In this document: piece by piece, positions 1 through 9,478 of the stretch
How positions within the stretch are numbered: position 1 is the first letter of the stretch
Layout: the number at the start of each line of letters is the position of its first letter
Assembly (NCBI RefSeq): GCF_028649475.1
Contig: NZ_JAQSIP010000003.1
Coordinates: forward strand, 248,001-312,000
DNA: 64,000 nt
Direction: 5' to 3'
Origin: Curvibacter cyanobacteriorum
GTDB taxonomy: Bacteria > Pseudomonadota > Gammaproteobacteria > Burkholderiales > Burkholderiaceae_C
Program-made: the position numbers and the translations under genes
The notes under the pieces: generated by a model
Told to the model about the DNA's origin: nothing
Seen by the model: only the letters and a program-made list of their open reading frames with translations
Databases searched by the model: none

Positions 1-2
1 TG

Positions 3-1205
3 AGCCGCGAGGGCTGGAGCCCCCGCCCCGACCTCGACGCGCGCAAGCTGGCCGCGATGGAGGCCTTGTCGCGCTGGGGCCCGGTGCCCGCGCGCTGGCT
101 CAGCAGCCTGAGCCTGACGCCGCAGCAGTGGCCCACCCACAGCGTGATCGACTGGGTGCTGCTGCTCAAGCGCCAGCCCGACTGGCCCCAGCGCCAGCAG
201 CGCCTGGCCGAGGCCTGGCAGATCCTGCAAGCGCGCCTGGTCTACCAGGGCAGCCGCATCGGCTTCAACAACGAGTCCGAGGACAGTGGCTGGTGGCTGA
301 TGCAGAACGCCGACGTCAACAGTGCGCGCCTGCTGCTCGCCGTGCTCGACGAGCCCGCGTGGCAGGACGACTTGCCACGCCTGGCCAAGGGCCTGCTGGG
401 GCGTCAGCAACGCGGCGCCTGGTCCACCACCACCGCCAATTTCTGGGGCGCGGTGGCGCTGGACAAGTTCTCGGCCCGCTTCGAGCGGGCGCCCGTCCAG
501 GGCCAGACCCGCGCGACCCTGGGCGCGGCCAGCGGCACGGTCGACTGGGCCCGCGTCAGCCGGGTGCCGGCGGGCGAAGCCGCGCCCGCCGGGCCGCGCG
601 GCAGCGCCTTGGGCGTGCCCCCGGCGGCCGAGGCCTGGCGCCACAACAGCGTGCTGCTGCCTTGGCCGTCCGAGGCCGGGGCCGCCGAGTTGCAGGTCAA
701 CCACCAGGGCAGCGGCAAGCCCTGGCTGACGCTGCAGTCGCTGGCCGCCGTGCCGCTCAAACAGGCGGTCAACGCGGGCTACCAGGTGCGCAAGACTGTC
801 CAGCCGCTGGAGCAGGCGGTCAAGGGCCGCTATTCGCGTGGCGATGTGCTGCGCATCAGTGTGGAGCTGCAGGCCACGGCCGACATGGCCTGGGTGGTGC
901 TCAGCGACCCGGTGCCCGCGGGCGCCAGCATCCTGGGCAGCGGCCTGGGGCGCGACTCGGCTTTGGCCACCCAGGGCGAGAAGCGCGGTGGCGCGGCCTG
1001 GCCGGCGTTCGAGGAGCGCAGTTTCGAGGCCTTCCGCAGCTACTACGAGTTCCTGCCCAAGGGCGTGACCCGGCTCGAGTACACGGTGCGCCTCAACAAC
1101 GTGGGCGACTTCAGCCTGCCGCCGACGCGGGTCGAGGCCATGTACGCGCCCGAGGTCTTTGGCGAGGCGCCCAACGCGCGCCTGCAGGTGCAAGCCGCGC
1201 CATGA
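3..1205 (+). CDS. Alpha-2-macroglobulin family protein, C-terminal part (5' truncated by window edge)
   Basis: The reading frame is open from base 3, so this is the last ~400 residues of a larger protein whose beginning lies outside the window. It has no internal start that suggests a separate gene. The text is rich in Trp/Ala/Gln helices followed by beta-rich segments, and it ends in a segment containing EFLPKGVTRLEYTVRLNN and VEAMYAPEVFGE, which resembles the C-terminal macroglobulin domains of bacterial YfhM-type proteins. These are large periplasmic lipoproteins thought to trap attacking proteases. The stop overlaps the start of the next gene (ATGA), and the yfhM-pbpC pairing is a known arrangement linking protease defence with cell-wall repair. 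The family call depends on this context as well as on sequence. Confidence 0.82.
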   Translation, partial: SREGWSPRPDLDARKLAAMEALSRWGPVPARWLSSLSLTPQQWPTHSVIDWVLLLKRQPDWPQRQQRLAEAWQILQARLVYQGSRIGFNNESEDSGWWLMQNADVNSARLLLAVLDEPAWQDDLPRLAKGLLGRQQRGAWSTTTANFWGAVALDKFSARFERAPVQGQTRATLGAASGTVDWARVSRVPAGEAAPAGPRGSALGVPPAAEAWRHNSVLLPWPSEAGAAELQVNHQGSGKPWLTLQSLAAVPLKQAVNAGYQVRKTVQPLEQAVKGRYSRGDVLRISVELQATADMAWVVLSDPVPAGASILGSGLGRDSALATQGEKRGGAAWPAFEERSFEAFRSYYEFLPKGVTRLEYTVRLNNVGDFSLPPTRVEAMYAPEVFGEAPNARLQVQAAP

Positions 1206-3505
1206 GGCCCTGGTTCAGGCGCGGCTGCTTGGCGCTGGGCCTGCTGGGCGCGGCGGGCCTGGCCCAGGCCTTGCCGTCGTTCGAGGAGGTGCGGCGTGCG
1301 CACCGCCCCAGCGACACCCAGCTGCTGGACCGCCACGGTGAGCTGCTGCAGACCGTACGCACCGATCCCAGCGTGCGGCGCGGCGAGTGGTTGACGCTGG
1401 ACCGGGTCTCGCCGGCGCTGCGCCTGGCCCTGTTGCTCAGCGAAGACCGGCGCTTCTATGAGCACAGCGGTGTGGACTGGCAGGCGGTGTCGGCCGCCGC
1501 CTGGGGCAACCTGTGGCGCCAGCGCACGCGGGGGGCTTCGACGCTGACCATGCAGCTGGCGGGTCTGCTGGACGGTGACTGGCGCGCCGGGCCAGGCGGG
1601 CGCACGGTGGTCCAGAAGGTCGGTCAGACCGTGGCCGCCCAGTGGCTGGAGCGGCGCTGGCAAAAAGACCAGATCCTGGAGGCCTACCTCAACCTGGTGC
1701 CGTTTCGGGGCGAGCTGGTGGGGCTGGAGGCCTTGTCGCAAACCCTGTTCGGCAAGGCCGCGCATGGCCTGGACGAGCGCGAGGCGGCGATTGCGGTGGC
1801 GCTGCTGCGCGCCCCGAACGCAGGGCTGCCCGTGGTGGCCCGGCGCGCCTGTGGCGTGTTGGGCGCGACGCAGCGCCACGCCAACCCCCAGGCCCCGGCG
1901 CCCGACTGCCAGGCGCTGGACCTGCTGGCCGGGGCCGCCCTGCAGCGTCCCGCGCTCGAGCCCAGCCGCGGCTGGGCCCCCCATTTCGCGCGCCTGGCGC
2001 TGCGCCAGCAGCCGGGCGGGGGGGCGGGGCTGGCCCACCTGCGCACCCCGCTGTGGGCGCCGGTGCAGCGCGTGGCGGTGCAAAGCCTGCAGCGCCAGCT
2101 GCGTGAACTGGCGGGGCGCCAGGTCGAGGACGGCGCGGTGGTGGTGCTCGACAACGCCAGCGGCGAGGTGCTGGCCTGGGTCGGCTCGTCGGGGGCGCTG
2201 AGCCGCGCCAGCGAGGTCGATGCGGTGCTGGCGCCACGCCAGCCGGGCTCGACGCTGAAGCCGTTTTTGTATGCCCAGGCGCTGGCCGAGCAGCGCCTCA
2301 CCGCGGCCTCCTTGATCGACGACTCCGCGGCCCAGCTGCCCACCGCCAGCGGCCTGTACATCCCGCAGAACTACGACCACCGCTTCAAGGGCTGGGTCTC
2401 GGTGCGCACCGCACTGGCGGCGTCGCTCAACGTGCCGGCGGTGCGCACGCTGACCCAGGTCACGCCCGATGCCTTTCACCGCCAACTGGTGCGCCTGGGC
2501 CTGCCGCTGCGCGAAAGCGGCGACTACTTTGGCTACAGCCTCGCGCTGGGCAGCGCCGAGCTGCCCCTGCTGCACCTCAGCAACGCCTACCGGGCGCTGG
2601 CCAACGGCGGCCGTTTCAGCGAGGTGCGCCTGCAACTGCCCGAGGCCGCGGCCACCGCCGCTGCGCGGCCGGGCCCGGTGGTGCTGGACCCGCGCGCGGC
2701 CTGGCTGGTGGGCGACATCCTCAGCGACGCCCAGGCGCGCAGCCGCACCTTTGGCAGCGACAGCGTGCTGGGCACACGCTTCTGGACGGCGGTCAAGACC
2801 GGCACCAGCAAGGACATGCGCGACAACTGGGCGGTGGGCTGGTCGGCCCGCTACACCGTGGGCGTGTGGGTGGGCAATGCGCGCGGGCAGGCCATGCACG
2901 AGGTCAGCGGCACCTCGGGCGCGGCCCCGGTGTGGGCCGAGGTGATGGGCTTCTTGCACGCCCAGTTGCCGAGCCGGGCCCCGCCGCCGCCGCCGGGCCT
3001 GGTCAGCACCGAGGTGCGTTTTGCCCTGCCCGAGCGGGCCCAGGCGGCCGGCCAGTGGCCCGAAGCCAGCCGCCGCGAGTGGTTTTTGCAGGGCACCGAG
3101 CAAAACCTGATGGCGGTGACCGAGGCGGTCAGCCCGGTGACGGGCCGCCTCAGTGCGCGCATTGCCGAGCCCCCTGCAGGCACCGTGGTGGCGCTGGACC
3201 CGGACATCCCGCCGCAGCACCAGCGCTTGCTGTTCCGCGCCAGCTCTCTGCCCCCGGGGGCCGGGCAGGATTCGGCCGCGGCGCGCGCCTCGGCGGGCCT
3301 GCAATGGCGGCTGGACGGCCGGGTGGTGGCGCGCGGCGGGGCCTGGCATTGGCTGCCCTGGCCGGGTCGGCACCGGGTGCAACTCAGCGATGCGCGGGGA
3401 CAGTTGTTACACGAAATCACGCTCGAAGTGCGCGGCGCCGGGGTGCGCGCCGCCACGGCCAGCCCCCCCGCGCCGCCCTCGCGCGGGCGCCGCGCCGAGC
3501 CCTGA
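1202..3505 (+). CDS. pbpC: Penicillin-binding protein 1C, bifunctional transglycosylase/transpeptidase
   Basis: A 767-residue class A penicillin-binding protein. A hydrophobic N-terminus (residues ~9-24) acts as signal anchor. The GT51 transglycosylase domain shows EDRRFYEHSGVDW near residue 81 and a TMQLA motif. The transpeptidase domain has SxxK in RQPGSTLKPF (Ser ~350), AASLN, and KTGT at ~532. The C-terminal ~130 residues match the position of the BiPBP_C domain typical of PBP1C. The ATG at 1202 overlaps the upstream stop, so translation is probably coupled to the macroglobulin gene. PBP1C polymerises glycan strands in the periplasm; its transpeptidase role is less well established in the family. 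Confidence 0.95.
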   Translation: MRPWFRRGCLALGLLGAAGLAQALPSFEEVRRAHRPSDTQLLDRHGELLQTVRTDPSVRRGEWLTLDRVSPALRLALLLSEDRRFYEHSGVDWQAVSAAAWGNLWRQRTRGASTLTMQLAGLLDGDWRAGPGGRTVVQKVGQTVAAQWLERRWQKDQILEAYLNLVPFRGELVGLEALSQTLFGKAAHGLDEREAAIAVALLRAPNAGLPVVARRACGVLGATQRHANPQAPAPDCQALDLLAGAALQRPALEPSRGWAPHFARLALRQQPGGGAGLAHLRTPLWAPVQRVAVQSLQRQLRELAGRQVEDGAVVVLDNASGEVLAWVGSSGALSRASEVDAVLAPRQPGSTLKPFLYAQALAEQRLTAASLIDDSAAQLPTASGLYIPQNYDHRFKGWVSVRTALAASLNVPAVRTLTQVTPDAFHRQLVRLGLPLRESGDYFGYSLALGSAELPLLHLSNAYRALANGGRFSEVRLQLPEAAATAAARPGPVVLDPRAAWLVGDILSDAQARSRTFGSDSVLGTRFWTAVKTGTSKDMRDNWAVGWSARYTVGVWVGNARGQAMHEVSGTSGAAPVWAEVMGFLHAQLPSRAPPPPPGLVSTEVRFALPERAQAAGQWPEASRREWFLQGTEQNLMAVTEAVSPVTGRLSARIAEPPAGTVVALDPDIPPQHQRLLFRASSLPPGAGQDSAAARASAGLQWRLDGRVVARGGAWHWLPWPGRHRVQLSDARGQLLHEITLEVRGAGVRAATASPPAPPSRGRRAEP

Positions 3506-3589
3506 AGCCCCGTCGGAGACCCCTCGGCGCCGGAGGCGGGACACAAATCGCCTACCATCGCTGCCTTTGCGAACAATATGTAAATTGAG

Positions 3590-4777
3590 ATGATGGACCG
3601 ATTTCAGAGCATGGCCGTCTTTGTTGCCACGGTGGAAACCGGCAGCATGGCAGCGGCCGCACGGGCGCTTGAGCTCCCGGCCGCCTTGATCGGCAAACAG
3701 ATCCAGCAGTTGGAAGACCAACTGGGCGCCCGCTTGTTCGAGCGCGTGGGCCCCTGGCAGCGCCTCACTGGCGCCGGCCTGCAATACCACCAACAGTGCC
3801 GCAGCATCCTGGAAATGCTGCGCGGTGCCGAAACCGAGGCCCAGGTCACGGGCCTGCAGGCCGCGGGCCAGGTGCGCGTGCACGCGCCGGTGTTCTTTGG
3901 CCAGCGCACGCTGGCACCGGCCCTGGCGGACTTTTTGGCCACCTACCCCGAAGTGCAGGTGGAACTGGTGCTGGACGACCGCGCGGCCGACCCGCTGGAC
4001 CCCGCCGTGGACGCCGTGTTCCACCTGGGCCCGGCTCCGTCCGACGACGTGCACAGCCTGCCCCTGAGCGAGCAGGCCCTGGGCCTGGTGGCCGCGCCCG
4101 CCTACCTGGCGCGCCACGGCACGCCGCAGCGTGCCGAGGAACTGGTGCGCCACCGTTGCCTGGGCTTCATCGCGCCCTTGCCGCCCGAGCCGGTGTCCGA
4201 GGCGCGGGGCGAGGAGGCGGACGCCCGTGACGGGCTCGACCTGGCGCTGGCGACCGAAGACGAGGCCGACTTGGAGGCCGCGGCCGAGACCGATTTCGAG
4301 CCTGATTTCGAGGCGGACGCCGACCTGGCGCCCGAGGGGGATGCGGACCCAGAGGCAGAGGCAGCGGCCGAGGCAGCGTCGGATGCGCTGGCCGACAGCC
4401 AGTTGGCCCCCGCCATCCGCCTGCAAAGCAACAACGCGCTGGCCCTGCACGCGCTGGCCCTGGCCGGCGCCGGCATCACCGTGCTGCCCACCGCCCTGGT
4501 GGCCGACGACCTGGCAGCCGGTCGCCTGGTGGCCCTGCTGCCCGAGGCCCCTGCGGTCAGCGAGCCGCTGAGCCTGCTGTTGGCGGCCCACCGCGCCGAA
4601 ACCCCCGCGTTGACGGTGTTTGTCGACTGGGTGCTGGCCCGTTTCAGGGGCGCCGAAGCGGCCAGCGAATCCGCGTCCGAAACCGCTTCCGAACCTGCGT
4701 CGGCGCTGGTGCCCGAGCCGGACCGCTCGTTCGCGCTCGACCCGCAGACCGAAGCCGAGCCCGACCCGGCGGCCTGA
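3590..4777 (+). CDS. LysR-family transcriptional regulator with large acidic insertion
   Basis: The N-terminal ~60 residues are a standard LysR winged helix-turn-helix (FVATVETGSMAAAARALE, QLEDQLGARLFER), followed by the start of the effector domain. At residues ~200-270, where LysR proteins usually have a short strand segment before the second subdomain, there is a ~70-residue stretch made almost entirely of Glu, Asp and Ala. The normal fold then resumes (QSNNALALHALALAGAGITVLP). A second acidic/serine-rich tail covers the last ~40 residues. Total length is 395, against about 300 for the family. Two adjacent ATGs (3590, 3593) are possible starts. No divergent target gene is adjacent; paaY lies beyond in the opposite direction. 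Target and ligand are unknown. Confidence 0.9.
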   Translation: MMDRFQSMAVFVATVETGSMAAAARALELPAALIGKQIQQLEDQLGARLFERVGPWQRLTGAGLQYHQQCRSILEMLRGAETEAQVTGLQAAGQVRVHAPVFFGQRTLAPALADFLATYPEVQVELVLDDRAADPLDPAVDAVFHLGPAPSDDVHSLPLSEQALGLVAAPAYLARHGTPQRAEELVRHRCLGFIAPLPPEPVSEARGEEADARDGLDLALATEDEADLEAAAETDFEPDFEADADLAPEGDADPEAEAAAEAASDALADSQLAPAIRLQSNNALALHALALAGAGITVLPTALVADDLAAGRLVALLPEAPAVSEPLSLLLAAHRAETPALTVFVDWVLARFRGAEAASESASETASEPASALVPEPDRSFALDPQTEAEPDPAA

Positions 4778-4865
4778 GCCCGGCCGGGGCCCCCCGGCAC
4801 CCGCTGGCCGCCCTGGCGCCCGATGCCGTGCCGGGGGACCGGCCGGGCATCGGCCAGGCGCGATC

Positions 4866-4901
4866 GGTGTGATTGGTGTGATTGGTGTGACCGGTGTCAC
4901 C
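4866..4901. repeat. 9-bp tandem repeat, about four units
   Basis: Four head-to-tail units of GGTGTGATT lie between the convergent ends of the LysR gene and paaY. The first two are exact, the third is GGTGTGACC and the fourth GGTGTCACC. No gene covers it, and it has no hairpin with a T tail. It looks like a short minisatellite formed by slippage. Confidence 0.7.
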
Positions 4902-4984
4902 GCTGAGGTCTGCTCGGCGGCCGCCCCGGTCCGCTGCGAAGCCGGGGGCGGGCCCGCTCCTGGGCCCCTGGACGTGGCGTGGCC

Positions 4985-5602
4985 TCAGGCCGGTTTGGAT
5001 TCCGCCCGTTTGGTGGCGATCAGTGATTGCACCTCGGCGGCCGGCAGGCGAGGGCGGTTGGCTTCTTCTTCGCTGAGCGGCTGCACCTCCACCAGCGAGG
5101 CCTGACAGCGCCGCGTCAGCGCCTGGTAGGTGCGCGTGCCTTCGAGCTTCCAAGCGATTTCTTCCTCGCGCAGTGGCCGGATCACCTTGGCCGGCACCCC
5201 TGCCATCAGGGTGCGCGGCGGCACGCGCGTGCCAGCGGGCACAAAGGCGCTGGCCGCGACGATGGCTTGCTCGCCCACCTCGGCCTCGTCCATCACCACC
5301 GCATTCATGCCCACCAGGGCATCGCGCCGCACCACGCAGCTGTGCAGCACCGCGCCATGGCCGATGTGGCCGTTTTCTTCGACCACCGTGTCCTGGTTCG
5401 GAAAGCCGTGGATCACACAGGTGTCCTGCACGTTGGCGCCCGCGTGCAGCACGATGCGCCCAAAGTCGCCGCGCAGGCAGGCGCAAGGCCCGACATAACA
5501 GCCCGGCCCCACCACCACGTCGCCGATCAGCACGGCAGTGGGGTGGACATGGGCGCTGGGGTGGATCACGGGCACCACACCGTCGATGGCGTAACAGGGC
5601 AT
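4985..5602 (-). CDS. paaY: PaaY-type gamma-carbonic-anhydrase-fold thioesterase/acyltransferase homologue
   Basis: A 205-residue protein of the left-handed beta-helix family, with hexapeptide-like repeats ([19 protein letters not shown] and following turns) and histidines in GHGAVLHSC and CVIHGF at positions expected for the trimer-interface metal site. PaaY proteins hydrolyse stalled CoA thioesters formed when the phenylacetate epoxidase misfires, such as the dead-end ring-hydroxylated product. It is transcribed divergently from paaG across a shared control region, which supports PaaY over a general carbonic anhydrase. The assignment rests on fold and context. Confidence 0.88.
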   Translation of the reverse strand: MPCYAIDGVVPVIHPSAHVHPTAVLIGDVVVGPGCYVGPCACLRGDFGRIVLHAGANVQDTCVIHGFPNQDTVVEENGHIGHGAVLHSCVVRRDALVGMNAVVMDEAEVGEQAIVAASAFVPAGTRVPPRTLMAGVPAKVIRPLREEEIAWKLEGTRTYQALTRRCQASLVEVQPLSEEEANRPRLPAAEVQSLIATKRAESKPA

Positions 5603-5691
5603 GAACAGGTCTCCTGGTTGGGGATGGGCTGAGCGCGGGCGCGCCCAAGGGTTTTCACTAGGGGCTTTGACTTGCGTCAGAAGAAGTCTCG

Positions 5692-5720
5692 ATAGTATTA
5701 TCGACCGACTGGACGGTCAA
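5692..5720 (-). promoter_or_regulatory. Sigma-70-like promoter for paaY
   Basis: On the minus strand TTGACC (5720-5715) and TACTAT (5697-5692) are separated by exactly 17 bases, a near-consensus promoter about 90 bases upstream of the paaY start. The palindrome at 5703-5718 overlaps the -35 element and spacer, so a bound repressor would block RNA polymerase. Confidence 0.65.
5703..5718. promoter_or_regulatory. Probable PaaR operator in the paaY/paaG divergent promoter region
   Basis: A perfect inverted repeat GACCG-N6-CGGTC. It overlaps the paaY promoter on the minus strand. On the plus strand it lies immediately downstream of a candidate paaG promoter (TTGCGT at 5672-5677, 18-base spacer, TATTAT at 5696-5701). 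A second palindrome, CGATA-GTAT-TATCG, abuts it at 5690-5703. TetR-type PaaR proteins repress paa genes and release DNA on binding phenylacetyl-CoA, and a paaR gene lies 6.5 kb downstream. That PaaR binds here is inference. Confidence 0.6.
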
Positions 5721-5791
5721 ACATAGACCGAAACCCGACCCAGCCCTGCCGAGCCGATGGCGGCGGGCGCGGGGTCACCCAAGGAGACACG

Positions 5792-6595
5792 ATGAGCGAC
5801 GCCCTGATCCTGACCCGCCAAGACGGTGCGGTCCGGACCCTGACGCTGAACCGGCCGCAGGCCCTGAACAGCTTCACCACCGAGATGCACGCCCAGTTGC
5901 TGGCCGCGCTCGACGCGGTGGCGGCCGACGCCAGCGTGCGCTGCGTGGTGCTGACCGGGGCCGGGCGGGGCTTCTGCGCCGGGCAGGACTTGGCCGACCC
6001 CAGCGTGGCGCCCGACGCCACCCCGGGCGCCACGCCCAAGGACCTGGGTCAGGTGATCGACCGCTTTTACCGCCCGCTGGTGCAGCGCCTGCGCAGCCTG
6101 CCGGTGCCCGTGGTGGCCGCCGTCAATGGCGTGGCCGCCGGGGCCGGCGCCAACCTGGCGCTCAACTGCGACCTGGTGCTGGCCGCGCGCTCGGCCAGCT
6201 TCATCCAGGCCTTCAGCAAGATCGGCCTGGTGCCCGACACCGGTGGCACCTGGCTGCTGCCGCGCCTGGTGGGCCGCGGCAAGGCCCTGGGCCTGGCGCT
6301 GCTGGGCGACAAACTGAGCGCGGCCGAGGCCGAGCCGCTGGGCCTGATCTGGCGCTGCGTGGACGACGAGGCCCTGGCTGCCGAAGCCCTGGCGCTGGCC
6401 AACCGCCTGGCGGCCCAGCCGTCGCGTGCGCTGGTCGCCACCCGTCAGGCCATGGACCAGGCACAGGGCCTGTCGCTGGACGAGGCGCTGGCGCTGGAAG
6501 CCCAACTGCAAAGCACCCTGGGCGCCGCCCACGACTACCAAGAAGGGGTGGCCGCCTTTGGCGCGCGCCGCGCCCCGGTGTTCACCGACCGCTGA
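5792..6595 (+). CDS. paaG: 1,2-epoxyphenylacetyl-CoA isomerase (crotonase family)
   Basis: A 267-residue crotonase-fold enzyme. In the phenylacetate pathway it converts ring-1,2-epoxyphenylacetyl-CoA to the seven-membered oxepin-CoA. The oxyanion-hole segment GRGFCAGQDL, the NGVAAGAGANLALNCDLV loop and KIGLVPDTGGTWLLPRL all match the PaaG subgroup closely, including the Asp following the Pro that acts in isomerisation. The start follows an AGGAG at about 5781. It opens the plus-strand paa operon directly behind the putative PaaR-controlled promoter. A PaaF hydratase is a weaker alternative, since the PDTGGTW motif favours PaaG. Confidence 0.93.
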   Translation: MSDALILTRQDGAVRTLTLNRPQALNSFTTEMHAQLLAALDAVAADASVRCVVLTGAGRGFCAGQDLADPSVAPDATPGATPKDLGQVIDRFYRPLVQRLRSLPVPVVAAVNGVAAGAGANLALNCDLVLAARSASFIQAFSKIGLVPDTGGTWLLPRLVGRGKALGLALLGDKLSAAEAEPLGLIWRCVDDEALAAEALALANRLAAQPSRALVATRQAMDQAQGLSLDEALALEAQLQSTLGAAHDYQEGVAAFGARRAPVFTDR

Positions 6596-6613
6596 GCCAG
6601 GAGCCCGCTTTCT

Positions 6614-7063
6614 ATGACCGAGACCTCTTCCCCGCTGAGCCCGCAGCAGACCGCCGACCTGGTGCGCGTGGGCATGCTCGCCAACGACAACGTCACCCTG
6701 GGCTTTGGCATGCAGATCCACGAGGTCACCCCAGGGGGGGCCGTGCTCAGCATGACCGTGCGCGAGGACATGCTCAATGGCCACAAGACCTGCCACGGCG
6801 GTCTCATTTCCACGCTGGCGGATTCGGCCTTTGCCTTCGCCTGCAATTCCTACAACGAACTCACCGTGGCCTCGGGCTTCAGTGTCGACTTCATGGCCCC
6901 GGCGCGAGCGGGCGACGTGCTGACGGCGCGCGCCAGCGAGGTGTCCAAGGCCGGTCGCACGGGGGTTTACGACGTCGAAGTCAGCAATCAGAAGGGCGAG
7001 CGCATCGCGGTTTTTCGCGGTCGCTCCTACACCCTCAAAGGCAAGCCGGCCGTGGCCGGCTGA
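6614..7063 (+). CDS. paaI: Phenylacetate-pathway acyl-CoA thioesterase
   Basis: A 149-residue single hotdog-fold protein with the family motif HGGLISTLADSAFAFA, in which the Asp is catalytic, and the core helix preceding it. PaaI hydrolyses phenylacetyl-CoA or hydroxyphenylacetyl-CoA to return trapped CoA when the epoxidase stalls, working with PaaY. It lies 18 bases behind paaG and 19 bases before paaK, so it is in the same transcript. Confidence 0.94.
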   Translation: MTETSSPLSPQQTADLVRVGMLANDNVTLGFGMQIHEVTPGGAVLSMTVREDMLNGHKTCHGGLISTLADSAFAFACNSYNELTVASGFSVDFMAPARAGDVLTARASEVSKAGRTGVYDVEVSNQKGERIAVFRGRSYTLKGKPAVAG

Positions 7064-7082
7064 AGCATCAGGAGATCCACCC

Positions 7083-8399
7083 ATGACCGTCAAAACCCCC
7101 GCCCCCGGCGAACTCGATCCGATCGAAACCGCCAGCCGCGACGAGATCGCCGCGCTGCAACTGACACGCCTGCGCGCCACCCTGCAACGCGCCTACGACC
7201 ACGTGCCGCACTACCGCCAGGCCTTTGATGCCAAGGGCGTGCACCCCAGCGACCTGAAGCAACTCAGCGACCTGTCCAAGTTCCCGTTCACGGTCAAGAA
7301 AGACCTGCGCGACAACTACCCCTTTGGCTTGTTTGCCGTGCCGCGCGAAGACGTGGTGCGCCTGCACGCCTCGTCGGGCACCACCGGCAAGCCGACCGTG
7401 GTGGGCTACACCGCCAACGACATCAGCACCTGGGCCGACCTGGTGGCGCGCTCCATCCGCGCGGCCGGTGGCCGCCGCGGCGACATGGTCCATGTGTCCT
7501 ACGGCTACGGCCTGTTCACCGGCGGCCTGGGCGCGCACTACGGCGCCGAGCGCCTGGGCTGCACGGTGATCCCGATGTCCGGTGGTCAGACCGAGAAGCA
7601 GGTGCAGCTGATCACCGACTTCAAGCCCAAGATCATCATGGTCACGCCCAGCTACATGCAGGTGATCATCGAGGAGTTTGTGCGCCAGGGCCTGGACCCG
7701 GCCGACAGCTCGCTGAAGATCGGCATCTTCGGTGCCGAGCCCTGGACCGAAGCCATGCGCCGCGACATCGAGGCCAAGGCCGGCATCGACGCTGTGGACA
7801 TCTATGGCCTGTCCGAGGTCATGGGCCCGGGCGTGGCCTGCGAGTGCGTCGAGAGCAAGGACGGCCCGGTCATCTGGGAAGACCATTTCTACCCCGAAAT
7901 CATCGACCCGCTGACCGGCGAGGTGCTGCCCGATGGGTCGGAGGGCGAGCTGGTCTTCACCTCGCTGAGCAAAGAAGCGTTGCCCATCATCCGCTACCGC
8001 ACGCGCGACCTGACGCGCCTGCTGCCGCCCACCTCGCGCGCCTTCCGCCGCATGGGCAAGATCGTGGGCCGCAGCGACGACATGCTGATCATCCGGGGCG
8101 TCAATGTGTTCCCGACGCAGATCGAAGAGATCGTGCTGCAGCACGCCAGCCTGTCGGGCCAGTACCAGATCCTGGTGCAGCGCGACGACAAGCTCGACCA
8201 GGTCGAGGTGCGTGTCGAGCTGCAACCCGCCGCGGCCGACCTCAGCGAGGCCCAGGTCCAGGAGATCGCGGGCTGGCTGCAGCACCGCATCAAGACCCTG
8301 GTCGGCATCAGCACCCGGGTGCAGGTGCTGCGCCCTGATTCGATTGAACGCACGCTCACCGGCAAGGCCCGCCGTGTGATCGACTCCCGCCCTCGTTGA
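7083..8399 (+). CDS. paaK: Phenylacetate-CoA ligase
   Basis: A 438-residue adenylate-forming enzyme of the usual PaaK length. The P-loop-like ATP motif SSGTTGKPT is at residues ~98-106. [12 protein letters not shown] is the conserved core around the adenine site. The C-terminal domain has [20 protein letters not shown], the hinge and catalytic region. It activates phenylacetate to phenylacetyl-CoA with ATP in the cytoplasm, the first committed step and the source of the PaaR inducer. The RBS AGGAG lies just upstream of the ATG. Confidence 0.97.
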   Translation: MTVKTPAPGELDPIETASRDEIAALQLTRLRATLQRAYDHVPHYRQAFDAKGVHPSDLKQLSDLSKFPFTVKKDLRDNYPFGLFAVPREDVVRLHASSGTTGKPTVVGYTANDISTWADLVARSIRAAGGRRGDMVHVSYGYGLFTGGLGAHYGAERLGCTVIPMSGGQTEKQVQLITDFKPKIIMVTPSYMQVIIEEFVRQGLDPADSSLKIGIFGAEPWTEAMRRDIEAKAGIDAVDIYGLSEVMGPGVACECVESKDGPVIWEDHFYPEIIDPLTGEVLPDGSEGELVFTSLSKEALPIIRYRTRDLTRLLPPTSRAFRRMGKIVGRSDDMLIIRGVNVFPTQIEEIVLQHASLSGQYQILVQRDDKLDQVEVRVELQPAAADLSEAQVQEIAGWLQHRIKTLVGISTRVQVLRPDSIERTLTGKARRVIDSRPR

Positions 8400-8428
8400 G
8401 GCCACCTCCCACCTTGAAGGATTCCCCC

Positions 8429-9439
8429 ATGTACACCCAAGCAATGGACACCATGGCCCGCGAACCGGGCGACGGCAAGAAGGTCATCCGTTCGGCCGAA
8501 GAGGCTTTGCTCGAAGAGCGCTTTGAGGCCCGCATCGACGACGGCGAGTTCATCGAAGCCAAGGACTGGATGCCCGAGCACTACCGCAAGACCCTGGTGC
8601 GCCAGATCAGCCAGCACGCCCACTCCGAGATCGTGGGCATGCTGCCCGAGGGCAACTGGATCACCCGCGCCCCGACGCTCAAGCGCAAGGCCATCCTGCT
8701 GGCCAAGGTGCAAGACGAGGGCGGCCACGGCCTGTACCTGTATGCCGCGGCCGAGACCCTGGGCACCTCGCGCGACCAGCTGCTGGACGCGCTGCACACC
8801 GGCCGCGCCAAGTACAGCTCGATCTTCAACTACCCGACGCTGACCTGGGCCGACATGGGCACCATCGGCTGGTTGGTCGATGGCGCCGCCATCATGAACC
8901 AGGTGCCGATCTGCCGCTGCTCGTATGCCCCTTACGCCCGCGCCATGATCCGCATCTGCCGCGAAGAAAGCTTCCACCAGCGCCAAGGCTACGAAGCCCT
9001 GCTGACCATGATGCAGCACGGCACCGAGGCCCAGCGCGCGATGGTGCAGGACTCGGTCAACCGCTGGTGGTGGCCGTGCCTGATGATGTTCGGCCCGCCC
9101 GACGACCAGTCGCCCAACAGCGCGCAGTCGATGCGCTGGGGCATCAAGCGCGTCAGCAACGACGAGCTGCGTCAGAAGTTCGTCGACGCCACCGTCGAGC
9201 AGGCCAAGGTGCTGGGCGTGACCCTGCCCGACCCTGACCTGAAGTGGAACGAAGCGCGCCAGCACCACGACTTCGGCACCATCGACTGGAGCGAGTTCTG
9301 GCGTGTGGTGGGCGGTGACGGCCCCTGCAACCAGGAGCGCCTGGGTGCCCGCGTCAAGGCCTGGGAAGACGGCGCCTGGGTGCGCGAAGCCGCCCTGGCC
9401 CACGCCGCCAAGCACACCCCCCTGCAGCAAGCCGCCTGA
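8429..9439 (+). CDS. paaA: 1,2-phenylacetyl-CoA epoxidase catalytic subunit A
   Basis: A 336-residue ferritin-like di-iron subunit. Metal-ligand helices are visible as [13 protein letters not shown] and [14 protein letters not shown] (ExxH). The PaaABC(E) multicomponent oxygenase inserts one oxygen atom of O2 into the ring of phenylacetyl-CoA. The ATG at 8429 is preferred because GAAGGA lies 7 bases upstream and the resulting N-terminus ([14 protein letters not shown]) fits known PaaA. An in-frame TTG further upstream overlaps the paaK stop and is less likely. The order paaABCDE is intact. Confidence 0.97.
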   Translation: MYTQAMDTMAREPGDGKKVIRSAEEALLEERFEARIDDGEFIEAKDWMPEHYRKTLVRQISQHAHSEIVGMLPEGNWITRAPTLKRKAILLAKVQDEGGHGLYLYAAAETLGTSRDQLLDALHTGRAKYSSIFNYPTLTWADMGTIGWLVDGAAIMNQVPICRCSYAPYARAMIRICREESFHQRQGYEALLTMMQHGTEAQRAMVQDSVNRWWWPCLMMFGPPDDQSPNSAQSMRWGIKRVSNDELRQKFVDATVEQAKVLGVTLPDPDLKWNEARQHHDFGTIDWSEFWRVVGGDGPCNQERLGARVKAWEDGAWVREAALAHAAKHTPLQQAA

Positions 9440-9478
9440 GGCCGCTCTGCGCAACCGACAGCAAGAAAGAAGAACCCC

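Noticed and set aside
1043-3382. Long minus-strand open frame opposite pbpC
   Set aside because: Antisense shadow of a gene with all class A PBP motifs; no recognisable protein features.
4200-4400. Frameshift or assembly error causing the acidic stretch in the LysR gene
   Set aside because: The frame is open throughout, and the normal effector-domain sequence resumes in the same frame, so an in-frame insertion is the simpler reading.
4866-4901. CRISPR-like or iteron array
   Set aside because: Units are only 9 bp, contiguous with no spacers, and no Rep or Cas gene is near.
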